Origin: Prochlorococcus sp. AG-402-L23
Lineage (GTDB): Bacteria > Cyanobacteriota > Cyanobacteriia > PCC-6307 > Cyanobiaceae
Length of the DNA stretch: 34,459 bases
Reading direction: 5' to 3'
Assembly: GCA_003216635.1 (NCBI GenBank)
Contig: QCIO01000015.1
Coordinates: forward strand, 1 to 34,459
Of the stretch, positions 17,188 to 25,131 are shown piece by piece. How positions within the stretch are numbered: the first letter of the stretch is position 1; the number at the start of each line of letters is the position of its first letter. The notes under the pieces were generated by a model, which ran no database searches, was not told the DNA's origin, and was given only the letters and a program-made list of their open reading frames with translations. Both the position numbers and the translations under genes were made by a program.

Positions 17188-18255
17188 ATGACGACATCAT
17201 CAAATAATTCAGCTTTAGAAAAGACGTCAGATTTACATGTTGTTGAAACACGTCCATTAATTCCTCCAAGCAGATTACATAATGATATACCCTTAGATCA
17301 TGCCTCTGCCAATACAGTATCTAAAACAAGAAGATCGATACAAAATATTTTGCATCATAATGATCAGAAGCTTCTAGTAATCGTGGGTCCATGTTCAATT
17401 CATGATCTAGAGGCGGCAAAGGAATATTCAAAATATATTCAAAACTTCCGAAAAATTTATAAAGATAAATTAGAAATAATAATGAGAGTATATTTTGAGA
17501 AGCCAAGAACAACTATTGGTTGGAAGGGATTAATAAATGATCCTCATCTAGATGATTCTTATGATATTAATACTGGTTTAAGAAGGGCAAGAAGTTTGCT
17601 TTCATATCTAGCAACTCGTGGCATACCTTCTGCTACAGAATTACTAGATCCAATTGTTCCTCAATACATTGCCGATTTAATAAGTTGGACAGCTATAGGT
17701 GCGCGGACTACTGAAAGTCAAACACATAGGGAAATGGCATCAGGATTATCTATGCCTATTGGTTTTAAAAATGGAACGGATGGTTCTTTTACAACTGCAA
17801 TCAATGCAATGCAGTCAGCTTCAAAATCGCATCATTTCTTAGGTGTAAATGACAATGGAATGGCTTCAATTGTTAATACAACAGGTAATCCAGATGGACA
17901 TATAGTTTTAAGAGGCGGTTTAAAAGGCCCAAATTTTGAAAGTAAATATGTTAAAAGAATTTCCTCTGAATTAAAGGAATCTAATCTTCCTCATAAAGTG
18001 ATGATTGATTGTAGTCATGGTAATTCCAATAAAGATTTCCGAAAACAGTCAGAAGTTCTAAAAAATATAGCTTCTCAAATTAGAAATGGTGAAAACAATA
18101 TTCTAGGAGTTATGCTTGAAAGTCATTTGAAGGAGGGAAATCAAAAACTTTTAAAAAAAGAGGATCTCCAGTTTGGCAGAAGCATTACAGATGCATGCAT
18201 AGATATAGAAACAACAAAAGAATTACTAGCTATTTTATACAATTCACTTAGCTAG
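17188..18255 (+). CDS. 3-deoxy-7-phosphoheptulonate synthase, type I (AroF/AroG/AroH family)
   Basis: This enzyme condenses phosphoenolpyruvate with erythrose 4-phosphate, the committed step of aromatic amino acid synthesis. The 355 residues match the E. coli AroG type. Key stretches are IVGPCSIHD near residues 65-73 (metal-binding Cys), MRVYFEKPRTTIGWKGL near 100-116, ATELLDP near 150, GARTTESQ near 171-178 and MIDCSHGNS near 272-280 (metal-binding His), all intact. Which aromatic amino acid inhibits it cannot be read here. The 3' end overlaps the convergent phytol-kinase-like gene by 8 bases. An orphan ribosome-binding-like motif lies in its leader. Confidence 0.96.
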   Translation: MTTSSNNSALEKTSDLHVVETRPLIPPSRLHNDIPLDHASANTVSKTRRSIQNILHHNDQKLLVIVGPCSIHDLEAAKEYSKYIQNFRKIYKDKLEIIMRVYFEKPRTTIGWKGLINDPHLDDSYDINTGLRRARSLLSYLATRGIPSATELLDPIVPQYIADLISWTAIGARTTESQTHREMASGLSMPIGFKNGTDGSFTTAINAMQSASKSHHFLGVNDNGMASIVNTTGNPDGHIVLRGGLKGPNFESKYVKRISSELKESNLPHKVMIDCSHGNSNKDFRKQSEVLKNIASQIRNGENNILGVMLESHLKEGNQKLLKKEDLQFGRSITDACIDIETTKELLAILYNSLS

Positions 18256-18889
18256 TTATAAAAAAATTAAAAAATAATGCTGAAGAAATTGGAACAATGA
18301 AATTATCTATTCCTAAAACACTAAATTGTTCGAGTAAAGTCGCAAAAAAAGCTATCGTAAAATAATTCAAATTTAAACTATTTTGTTGGGCGTATCCTAT
18401 TGAGCAAACTACTATTAAACTTGTAAAAAACATTGTCATAGTGCCAAATAAAGATTTTTTTTGTTTAAAAAAAATCCAACTCTTTGAGTTAAAGCTTTTT
18501 CCTATTAACCCAGCTAATCCATCACCAAAAGTCATTATGAAAAATCCACTAATTAATGCATATGGATCTTTATCCCAGAAAAGATAAATCAAAATAAATA
18601 AACTTAGACAATAAAATAATGTTCCATAACTCTTTCTCTCAACATCCTCAATTGTTGGAAATAATTTATAGGTGTAATTTATGAAAACCATTAATGAAAC
18701 AATTCCTGTAAAAATTAGAGCAGAGTTTTGATTAATTTCTAAAAATTGAGCAATTGGTATTAAAGGTCCTATTCCAATATGTATTATTTTTCTTACGATT
18801 TCTTTGCTATCTTCATTATATTTTTTAAAAACTATTGATATAAAAAAAATTGAAAATAAATATAATAAAACTATAGTAAATTTTATCAA
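18248..18889 (-). CDS. Phytol kinase / dolichol kinase-like membrane protein
   Basis: The 213 residues form about six or seven hydrophobic segments. Motifs shared by the CTP-dependent polyprenol kinase family are visible: RKIIHIGIG near residues 33-41, TFGDGLAGLIGK near 120-131, KKSLFGT near 143-149, and LLEQFSVLGIDNFIVPI near 185-201. Plant VTE5 and its cyanobacterial relatives phosphorylate phytol released from chlorophyll for reuse in tocopherol, phylloquinone or chlorophyll. Another isoprenoid alcohol is possible. The start is 5 bases after the stop of the upstream sigma factor gene, so the two are probably one transcript. Its 3' end overlaps DAHP synthase. Confidence 0.8.
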   Translation of the reverse strand: MIKFTIVLLYLFSIFFISIVFKKYNEDSKEIVRKIIHIGIGPLIPIAQFLEINQNSALIFTGIVSLMVFINYTYKLFPTIEDVERKSYGTLFYCLSLFILIYLFWDKDPYALISGFFIMTFGDGLAGLIGKSFNSKSWIFFKQKKSLFGTMTMFFTSLIVVCSIGYAQQNSLNLNYFTIAFFATLLEQFSVLGIDNFIVPISSALFFNFFITS

Positions 18890-18894
18890 TTTGG

Positions 18895-19914
18895 TTAAGC
18901 TGCTTTTTGATGAGTTGTCATTACTCTAAGTTTTAATATTGCTTTAGCTTCTAGTTGCCTTACTCTTTCTCGTGAAACATTAATTTGTCTGCCTATTTCT
19001 GCAAGTGTTAATGGTTCTTCACCATCTAGGCCAAATCTGAGCTTCATTATTTTTTGTTCTCTTTCATTTAATTGAGAAAGCCAAGTTCCTAAATGCTCTT
19101 TTTGAATAGTTCTATCCATACCTTCCATAGGCTCTTCACAGTTTGGATCAGGTATTAGTTCACCAAGAGTGCTTCTATCTTCTTCGCCTCTTGCATGAGC
19201 ATCTAGTGAGGCGCAAGGAGCACTTTGAGAAATTAAATCTTCTAAATCTTTTTGATCAATTCCCATTTCAGTTGCCATTTCCAATCTGGTAGGTTGTCTA
19301 CCAAATTTATGTGATAATTCTCTAGAGACTCTTCTCATTTTGGATAGTTTTTCACTTATGTGAATAGGCAAACGGATTGTTCTTGCACTGTTATCAATAG
19401 CCCTTGTCATTCCTTGCCTAATCCACCAGTAAGCATAAGTTGAGAATTTATATCCCATAGCAGGATCAAATTTATCTACAGCTCTTTCAAGGCCAATAGC
19501 TCCTTCCTGGACAAGGTCTAATAATTCAAGCCCTTGGTTTTGGTATTTTTTTGCAACGGAGACAACAAGCCTTAGATTAGCTGCCATCATTCTATCTCTA
19601 GCTTTTTTGCCAATCTTAATTTGATAAAGATTTCGTTGCGTTCTATCAGTTTCAGGAATTTGTAGCAGCTTTTTCATGTTCTGAACATGATGAGCTAACT
19701 CTATTTCCTCTGCTGGTGTCAAAAGAGGTACTCTACCAATGCTACTTAAGTAATAGCCAATAGAATCTGAAGCGAGTCTGCCAGATTTTTTTTGGCTTTG
19801 TTTTGCCGTAAGACTGGATTTCGATTTGCGAGACTTGCCCGCAGTGTTTGGTAATCTTGGCTCATCAAAATTATTATCTGAAGAGCTTTTCGCAGATTCC
19901 AGAGGGATCCCCAT
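18895..19914 (-). CDS. Group 2 RNA polymerase sigma factor, sigma-70 family
   Basis: A primary-like but probably non-essential sigma factor that redirects RNA polymerase. Numbered from the GTG at 19917: a basic, Ser/Lys-rich N-terminus (1-50), region 1.2 (DSIGYYLSSIGRVPLLTPAE at 51-70), region 2 with DLVQEG at 134-139 and FSTYAYWWIRQ at 158-168, region 3 around 185-260, and region 4.2 helix-turn-helix (TLAEIGRQINVSRERVRQLE at 304-323). I set the start at ATG 19914, eight bases after AGGAGG; the GTG immediately before it is only five bases away. At about 339 residues with little region 1.1 it fits cyanobacterial group 2 factors rather than the longer SigA. The 209-base leader carries repeated complementary 9-mers. 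A phytol-kinase-like gene follows directly. Confidence 0.9.
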   Translation of the reverse strand: MGIPLESAKSSSDNNFDEPRLPNTAGKSRKSKSSLTAKQSQKKSGRLASDSIGYYLSSIGRVPLLTPAEEIELAHHVQNMKKLLQIPETDRTQRNLYQIKIGKKARDRMMAANLRLVVSVAKKYQNQGLELLDLVQEGAIGLERAVDKFDPAMGYKFSTYAYWWIRQGMTRAIDNSARTIRLPIHISEKLSKMRRVSRELSHKFGRQPTRLEMATEMGIDQKDLEDLISQSAPCASLDAHARGEEDRSTLGELIPDPNCEEPMEGMDRTIQKEHLGTWLSQLNEREQKIMKLRFGLDGEEPLTLAEIGRQINVSRERVRQLEAKAILKLRVMTTHQKAA

Positions 19915-19922
19915 CACCCTGG

Positions 19923-19928
19923 CCTCCT
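19923..19928 (-). promoter_or_regulatory. Shine-Dalgarno sequence of the sigma factor gene
   Basis: On the minus strand AGGAGG lies eight bases before ATG 19914 and five before GTG 19917. It is one of the strongest ribosome-binding sites in the window, and it sits four bases after a copy of the 9-mer AAATCCATT that also forms one arm of an upstream hairpin. Confidence 0.7.
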
Positions 19929-19932
19929 AAAT

Positions 19933-19941
19933 AATGGATTT
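19933..19941 (-). repeat. Third copy of the AAATCCATT 9-mer, beside the ribosome-binding site
   Basis: On the minus strand this word ends four bases before AGGAGG. It is identical (extending to ten bases, AAAATCCATT) to the first arm of the hairpin at 20032-20055 and complementary to the second arm. Pairing with that arm would fold the region next to the ribosome-binding site. Confidence 0.5.
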
Positions 19942-20031
19942 TTTAAAAAGCTAGCACTGAAATTGAAATAAAAACTACTTTTACGTTGAAATTTTAAAGA
20001 CAAAAAATTTTTTTTTAATGCTTTTTTCTTT

Positions 20032-20055
20032 AAATCCATTGATATGAATGGATTT
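20032..20055 (-). repeat. Perfect 9-base inverted repeat in the sigma factor leader
   Basis: On the minus strand AAATCCATT, loop CATATC, AATGGATTT. It is flanked by A-rich sequence downstream rather than a T-tract, so it does not look like an intrinsic terminator for ppk. It lies about 120 bases upstream of the sigma factor start, in the ppk-sigma gap. It could be an operator or an RNA hairpin. Confidence 0.5.
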
Positions 20056-20123
20056 TATAAAAAATTAAAAAAAATTTAAAATATTAAGTATTTTTTTAAA
20101 TGTTGTAAAAATCAATATTAATT

Positions 20124-22202
20124 TTATTTTTCTATGAGGTCAATTTGCGAACGATTATCCGATGAATCTAATTCATATTTCGAATAAGAACCATCTTCCT
20201 TCATTATCCAAGAAAAGTAATCATCTTTAATGTAGGTTTGCAAAAGTGAGTGTATTTTAGATTTCAATTCATAATCCTCTATCGGAGTAACAGCTTCTAT
20301 TCTTCTATCAAGATTTCTTCTCATCCAATCTGCACTCCCAATAAAAACCTCATTATCACCGTTATTACAAAACCAAAAAATTCTTGAGTGTTCAAGAAAA
20401 TGACCAATAATGCTTATAACTTTAATATTTTCACTTAAATTTTTTCTTTGGGGATACAAGCAACAAATACCTCTTATGATAAGGCTAATTTTTACACCTG
20501 AGTCTGAAGCCAAGTAAAGAAGTTTAATTATTTCTGGGTCTACTAAAGAATTCATTTTTGCAATTATTTCGGCTTTTTTGCCTTCCTCTGCATTTTTAAT
20601 TTCTCTCTTTATCAGAAATATAAATTTCATTCTCATCGATGAGGGAGAAACTAATAATTTTTGATAACTTTTTTGCTTAGAAAAACCTGATAAGTAGTTA
20701 AATAACTCAAGTAAATCTGATGCAATATCAGGATCAGTTGAAAGTAATCCTAAATCTGTATAAAACTTTGAGGTATTAGAGTTATAATTTCCTGTTCCAA
20801 TATGGAAATAATTCCTTAATCGTCCTTTTTCTTTTCTTACTATTAAAGCTATTTTTGTATGTGTTTTAAATCCTATGATTCCATATACAACATGAATTCC
20901 AGCTTGTTCAAGTTGTTTTGCCCATTGAATATTATTATCTTCATCAAATCTTGCTTTTAGTTCAACAAGAGTCATTACTTCTTTCCCATTCTCTGCAGCT
21001 CTCATTAAAGCTGCAATGATAGGCGAATCCTTGGAAACTCGATATAAAGTAATTTTTATAGCCATTACAAGTGGATCATCAGCTGCTTTGTTTATAAACT
21101 CTTCAACTGAAGTTCTAAATAAGTCGTATGGATGATGAAGCAGAATATTTTTTTTTCTAAGTATGTTAAAAATTGAATTGAGGTTTTTGTTTGAAGGTAA
21201 ATCTAAATTTTTTAATTTTGGGTGAGTTTTCCCAATTAGTAGATTTTCTTTTAAATCATCTCTATTAATTTTTGTAAGCTGATTTAAATCGTCAAGGCCT
21301 AAAAAACTTTTACAAAAGTAAATATATTCTTTTTGTATTGAGATACTTTCAATGAGTAATTTCAGAATATTTTCTGGCATATCCGATTCAACTTCTAATC
21401 TAACTACGTCTCCACCTAATCTTCTCTTTTGCAAACTTTGTTCAACTGCTAAAAGAAGATCATCAGCTTCAAGTTCTTTTAATTCTAAATCTGCATCCCT
21501 TGTCACTCTAAAAAAAGAGTAATTTATACATTCCATTCCGTTAAATAAAGTATTTATATTATTCCCAATTAAATCTTCAACACTTATGAAAAAATATTTA
21601 CTTTCATCACCATTTTGAATGATTTCATTGGGAATTTGTATAAATCTATTTATATTTTTTGTTGGTATTTTTACTCTGACAAACTGATTTTTAGAACCTT
21701 CCCCATCCCTTATTAGAGCTGCTAAATTTAGACTTAAATTACTTATAAAAGGAAATGGATGTGCTGGATCTACAACTAATGGAGTCAATAAAGGGAAAAT
21801 AGATGAAGTAAAGTAGTTATTGCACCAATTTCTTTGATTTTCACTGAGGTCCTTATATTTTTTTAAAATTACACCTTTTTCTTTTAATTCATTATTTAAT
21901 TCATTATTTATAAAGTTTTCTTGTAGGGCAGTTAAATTCTTTACTTCTTTATTGATTTTTGTTAATTGCTCTTTAGCGGTAAGTCCATCAATACTTTTTT
22001 TTGTAATACCTGCGTCAACTTGAGCTTTTAATGAAGCTACCCTAACCATAAAAAATTCATCTAGATTATTACTAAAAATTGAACAAAATTTTACTTTATC
22101 TAGGATTTTGTACTCCTTTTGCATGCCAGTTAGGAGTACTCTTTTATTGAATTCAATCCAACTTAGTTCTCTATTAATAAAAACATCAGCCTGGCTTTTC
22201 AT
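20124..22202 (-). CDS. ppk: Polyphosphate kinase 1
   Basis: PPK1 polymerises the gamma-phosphate of ATP into polyphosphate, a phosphorus and energy store. The 692 residues match the family. The N-terminus RELSWIEFNKRVL near 11-23 and SNNLDEFFMVR near 44-54 are typical. Two phospholipase D-like halves hold the catalytic histidines: H448 in GFKTHTKIAL, the predicted autophosphorylation site, and H605 in FLEHSRIF, with SADWMRRNLDRRIE near 623-636 completing the ATP-binding site. The ATG overlaps the stop of the upstream MFS gene by one base (TAATG), which implies coupled translation. No Pho-box-like repeats were seen at the head of the transcript. The gene's 3' side opens onto the leader of the sigma factor gene. 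Confidence 0.97.
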   Translation of the reverse strand: MKSQADVFINRELSWIEFNKRVLLTGMQKEYKILDKVKFCSIFSNNLDEFFMVRVASLKAQVDAGITKKSIDGLTAKEQLTKINKEVKNLTALQENFINNELNNELKEKGVILKKYKDLSENQRNWCNNYFTSSIFPLLTPLVVDPAHPFPFISNLSLNLAALIRDGEGSKNQFVRVKIPTKNINRFIQIPNEIIQNGDESKYFFISVEDLIGNNINTLFNGMECINYSFFRVTRDADLELKELEADDLLLAVEQSLQKRRLGGDVVRLEVESDMPENILKLLIESISIQKEYIYFCKSFLGLDDLNQLTKINRDDLKENLLIGKTHPKLKNLDLPSNKNLNSIFNILRKKNILLHHPYDLFRTSVEEFINKAADDPLVMAIKITLYRVSKDSPIIAALMRAAENGKEVMTLVELKARFDEDNNIQWAKQLEQAGIHVVYGIIGFKTHTKIALIVRKEKGRLRNYFHIGTGNYNSNTSKFYTDLGLLSTDPDIASDLLELFNYLSGFSKQKSYQKLLVSPSSMRMKFIFLIKREIKNAEEGKKAEIIAKMNSLVDPEIIKLLYLASDSGVKISLIIRGICCLYPQRKNLSENIKVISIIGHFLEHSRIFWFCNNGDNEVFIGSADWMRRNLDRRIEAVTPIEDYELKSKIHSLLQTYIKDDYFSWIMKEDGSYSKYELDSSDNRSQIDLIEK

Positions 22203-23485
22203 TAAAATACTTTTGCTTTTTGATTCTTAAAAGAATTATTATTTTTACCCTCCGCAATAAGGTATATCATGAAAAGTAAGATAACGGAACCAGCTATAAA
22301 AGGTGATTTAGGACCAAAACTATCATAAACCCTTCCGGCCATTGCAATACCTAAAACTCCTCCAAGACTTTGTAGACCCTGAAGGTTACTTAAAATTGAT
22401 CCTTGTTTATCAACGTCTAATTTCTTTGATATGAGTGCTCTTAAGGTGGGCGTAATTAACCCTGCCCCAACGGCTAAAAATGAAACAGCTGAATAAATAT
22501 TAATTGTGGCATTTTCTTTTGGAGCAGTTATTAAAAGAGCACATGCCACAAGAATAAAGCCTGATCCAATAAGTGTTAATCGCATTTCGCCAAATTGCTT
22601 TACCAGAGGCCCAATTAGTCCTCCCTGAACGATAATTGCAATGATTCCTACTACAACAAGAGTTCCACTTGATGCTTTGGTCGTCCAGTTTAAAGATTCT
22701 TGAAGGAAAAATATAAGGATATTGGTCAATCCAGTAAAAGCAATAAAGTAAATAAAAAAGGCTAATGATAATTTTTTAATCTTTTCTTCTTTGAAAACTT
22801 TAAATAGCTCTTTTAAGGGGTTTTTTAAAATAGTTTTTGATTTATTTGAGTCACTATTAGGCTTGGTTTCTGGTAAGTAAAAAAATACAAGGAGGAAATT
22901 TATTATTGGAATGATTGAAGCTATCAAAACTGGAATAATAAAATTATTATTTGTATTTTTTGCAAAAATTACAACAAAAATATTACCTAAGAAAAAACTT
23001 AAACCAAAAGCTACACCAATAAGACCAAATGTTTTTGCTCTTTTTTCAGGGCTTGAAATATCTGCAAGAATTGTTGTTGCAGTAGCTGCAGTCCCCCCAC
23101 TTAAACCGTCAATTAGTCTCGCTAAAAATAATAAAAATAACGGGATAAAGGCTATTGTATTTGACCAATTAAAAAGAACCGTAAAAGATAAAATTGATAT
23201 TCCTATTACTGAACCAGTAATACAAAAAAGAGTGACAGGTCTTCTTCCATATTTATCACTCATAAGTCCTATAAAAGGAGAAGCTGTAAATTGAGCTAAC
23301 TGGTAAGTGCATGATAATAAACCATATGTACTTGCTTTAGAGTCAAAAAGTAAAACAAAAGAGGGTAATATAGGTAAAAGTATACTTTCACTTAAACGAT
23401 CATTTAGAAGAGTAATAAACGCACTAAGGAGAGTAAATTTTTTATTTGGTTTTAATAAACTTTCTTTCACAATATTTACCTTCAT
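22202..23485 (-). CDS. Major facilitator superfamily transporter
   Basis: A membrane transporter of 427 residues with about twelve predicted helices in two halves. The loop between helices 2 and 3 has the MFS signature GLMSDKYGRRPV near 78-89, and DGLSGGTAATATTI near 124-138 fits the antiporter-like helix 4-5 region. A charged central loop (KPNSDSNKSKTILKNPLKEL) divides the halves. It resembles TetA-like drug/proton antiporters, but the substrate cannot be read from sequence. Its stop shares a base with the ppk start (TAATG), so the two are one transcriptional and translational unit, which hints at an exporter or importer linked to phosphate or polyphosphate. It is divergent from cobA. Confidence 0.9.
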   Translation of the reverse strand: MKVNIVKESLLKPNKKFTLLSAFITLLNDRLSESILLPILPSFVLLFDSKASTYGLLSCTYQLAQFTASPFIGLMSDKYGRRPVTLFCITGSVIGISILSFTVLFNWSNTIAFIPLFLLFLARLIDGLSGGTAATATTILADISSPEKRAKTFGLIGVAFGLSFFLGNIFVVIFAKNTNNNFIIPVLIASIIPIINFLLVFFYLPETKPNSDSNKSKTILKNPLKELFKVFKEEKIKKLSLAFFIYFIAFTGLTNILIFFLQESLNWTTKASSGTLVVVGIIAIIVQGGLIGPLVKQFGEMRLTLIGSGFILVACALLITAPKENATINIYSAVSFLAVGAGLITPTLRALISKKLDVDKQGSILSNLQGLQSLGGVLGIAMAGRVYDSFGPKSPFIAGSVILLFMIYLIAEGKNNNSFKNQKAKVF

Positions 23486-23527
23486 TGCGATTAACTTCTA
23501 CTACCATACTTGTTAATGGAGATTATT
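23486..23527. promoter_or_regulatory. Compact divergent promoter, MFS-ppk / cobA
   Basis: Only 42 bases lie between the MFS start and the chosen cobA start. On the plus strand GGAG at 23518-23521 is six bases before GTG 23528 and supports that start of cobA. No clear promoter hexamers or repeats stand out, so promoters may extend into the genes. Confidence 0.35.
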
Positions 23528-24331
23528 GTGCCCGGCATTGTTTATTTAGTTGGAGCAGGTCCTGGTGACCCTGAGCTTTTAACTCTTAAAGCTTTACGCC
23601 TAATAAAAAATTGTGATGCATTAGTTCATGATGCTTTAATCCCGGATGAAATAACAAAAGAGGCAGGAAAAAATACAGAAATTTTTCATGTAGGGAAAAG
23701 AGCTGGGAAGTGTTCTGTACCTCAGACTGAAACTAATGCTCTTATTTTGAAATTAGCAAAAGAAGGCAAAAATGTTGTAAGGCTTAAAGGAGGAGATCCA
23801 TTCGTTTTTTCTAGAGGTGGTGAAGAGGTATCGATTTTAGAAAAAAATGGAATTTCAGTTGAAATCGTTCCTGGTATTACTTCTGGGATAGCTGCCCCTA
23901 CATATTTTGGTATTCCACTAACCCATAGAGATGCTGCGAGTTCCGTAACTTTCGTCACTGGACATGAGCGTGTAGATAAGGAAAAAAAGACAGTGAATTG
24001 GAGAGATTTAGCTAAATCATCAGATAGCCTAGTAATTTTTATGGGTATAAAAAATATTGAATTTATTGTAGAGGAATTAATTTTAGGCGGCTTATGTAAG
24101 AATACAAAATGCGCTGTAATCCAGGAGGCTACTTTGAAAAATCAAAAATGTTTTATAGAGAATTTAGATAATCTCGCAGATAAAATCAAAGATAAAGAAT
24201 TTTTAGCTCCATCAATTATCATTATTGGAAAAATTGTTGAATTTAAGGTCAATAACAATATAACTAAAGTATCTGATGTCTATTTACCAGATATTAATAA
24301 AGTTCAACTATATAATAAATCCCAAAAGTAA
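23528..24331 (+). CDS. cobA: Uroporphyrinogen-III C-methyltransferase
   Basis: This SAM-dependent enzyme methylates uroporphyrinogen III at C2 and C7 to precorrin-2, the branch to siroheme and corrinoids. I chose GTG 23528 (MPGIVYLVGAGPGDPELLT) because GGAG lies six bases upstream and the family begins just before VYLVGAGPGDPELLT. ATG 23516 (four residues longer) is the alternative. SAM-binding landmarks are VGAGPGDPELLT near 8-19, VVRLKGGDPFVFSRGGEE near 81-98, and GITSG and PLTHRD near 119-137, typical of the SUMT family. The length of about 267 residues corresponds to the methyltransferase alone, without the CysG dehydrogenase/ferrochelatase domain. The 3' end overlaps the convergent pabC by 28 bases. 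Confidence 0.94.
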   Translation: MPGIVYLVGAGPGDPELLTLKALRLIKNCDALVHDALIPDEITKEAGKNTEIFHVGKRAGKCSVPQTETNALILKLAKEGKNVVRLKGGDPFVFSRGGEEVSILEKNGISVEIVPGITSGIAAPTYFGIPLTHRDAASSVTFVTGHERVDKEKKTVNWRDLAKSSDSLVIFMGIKNIEFIVEELILGGLCKNTKCAVIQEATLKNQKCFIENLDNLADKIKDKEFLAPSIIIIGKIVEFKVNNNITKVSDVYLPDINKVQLYNKSQK

Positions 24332-25131
24332 ATTGGATCGAATTTAGGTTTAAGCTTTAAATCATTAACTTGATTAATTTGTCTGCAAGATAAGCTATTA
24401 ATTCCAACTATTAAGTCATCATTTTGAAATTCTGGAGGAATTAATTCTTCTTTTACAATTTTTAATTTTAAAGCTTTAGAAACCATAATCCCCTCTAAAC
24501 AGCCGCTCTCTTTTCTAGGAGTTATCCATTGATTATTTCTTTTAATTAGAAGATTAAATGTACTTCCACAACAAAGTTCACCTGACGTATTCAAAAGGAT
24601 AGAATCATCAAATGATTTTTCATTAGCTTCTGTTAAAACTTGTATTGCCTGATTATATGAAAATGTTTTGCATTTACTTATAAGACTGAATTCATTTATT
24701 TTTTCCGTTTGACTAATGCAAACGCTTATCGGATTAAAATTTGGTTTGATTCTATAGAACTCAAGCCATAAATTATCCAAATCTTTTGTCTCTGAAGTGC
24801 TATCAATTGTTAGTGTTCGGCCTTCATTATTTCCTCGACTATAGTTTATTCTTACTGAAGCAAATTGATCATTTTTAAGCGATAACTTTTTAATTCCATC
24901 GTGAATAAGTTGTCTCAAAGTTAATTTATTGATTTTGAGATTAATATTTAAAATCTTGCTACTTTTTTCTAACCTTCTCAGATGTTCATCAAAAAGAATA
25001 GGTTTGTTTTCTTTTATCAACATGGTTTCAAATATACCATCAGCAAATTTTAATCCTCTATTATTAGCAGCAATAAATATTCTATCAATATCCAACCATT
25101 GATCCTTGTGCCAGCCTAATGTTTCAATCAT
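24304..25131 (-). CDS. pabC: Aminodeoxychorismate lyase (PLP, class IV)
   Basis: A fold-type IV PLP enzyme of 275 residues that would convert 4-amino-4-deoxychorismate to p-aminobenzoate for folate. The N-terminus has NRGLKFADGIFETM near residues 29-42. The Lys in ISKCKTFSYNQAI near 160-170 is the probable Schiff-base site. The C-terminal half has SGELCCGSTFNLLI and CLEGIMVSKAL, the phosphate-binding region of this family. Branched-chain aminotransferases share these features, but the ATGA overlap with pabB upstream supports PabC. It is the last gene of a ten-gene run and overlaps the convergent cobA by 28 bases. Confidence 0.85.
   Translation of the reverse strand: MIETLGWHKDQWLDIDRIFIAANNRGLKFADGIFETMLIKENKPILFDEHLRRLEKSSKILNINLKINKLTLRQLIHDGIKKLSLKNDQFASVRINYSRGNNEGRTLTIDSTSETKDLDNLWLEFYRIKPNFNPISVCISQTEKINEFSLISKCKTFSYNQAIQVLTEANEKSFDDSILLNTSGELCCGSTFNLLIKRNNQWITPRKESGCLEGIMVSKALKLKIVKEELIPPEFQNDDLIVGINSLSCRQINQVNDLKLKPKFDPIYFWDLLYS

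Noticed and set aside
20032-20055. Inverted repeat as an intrinsic terminator of ppk
   Set aside because: On the ppk strand the repeat is followed by an A-rich stretch, not a T-tract; the T-rich run lies on the wrong side.
20000-20110. A/T homopolymer tracts as a replication origin or attachment site
   Set aside because: AT-richness is general in this genome; no DnaA-box cluster or flanking direct repeats were seen.
22911-23294. Open frame of 127 codons on the plus strand inside the MFS gene
   Set aside because: A Lys/Pro-rich product that reads as the complement of membrane-helix codons; no start context or family support.
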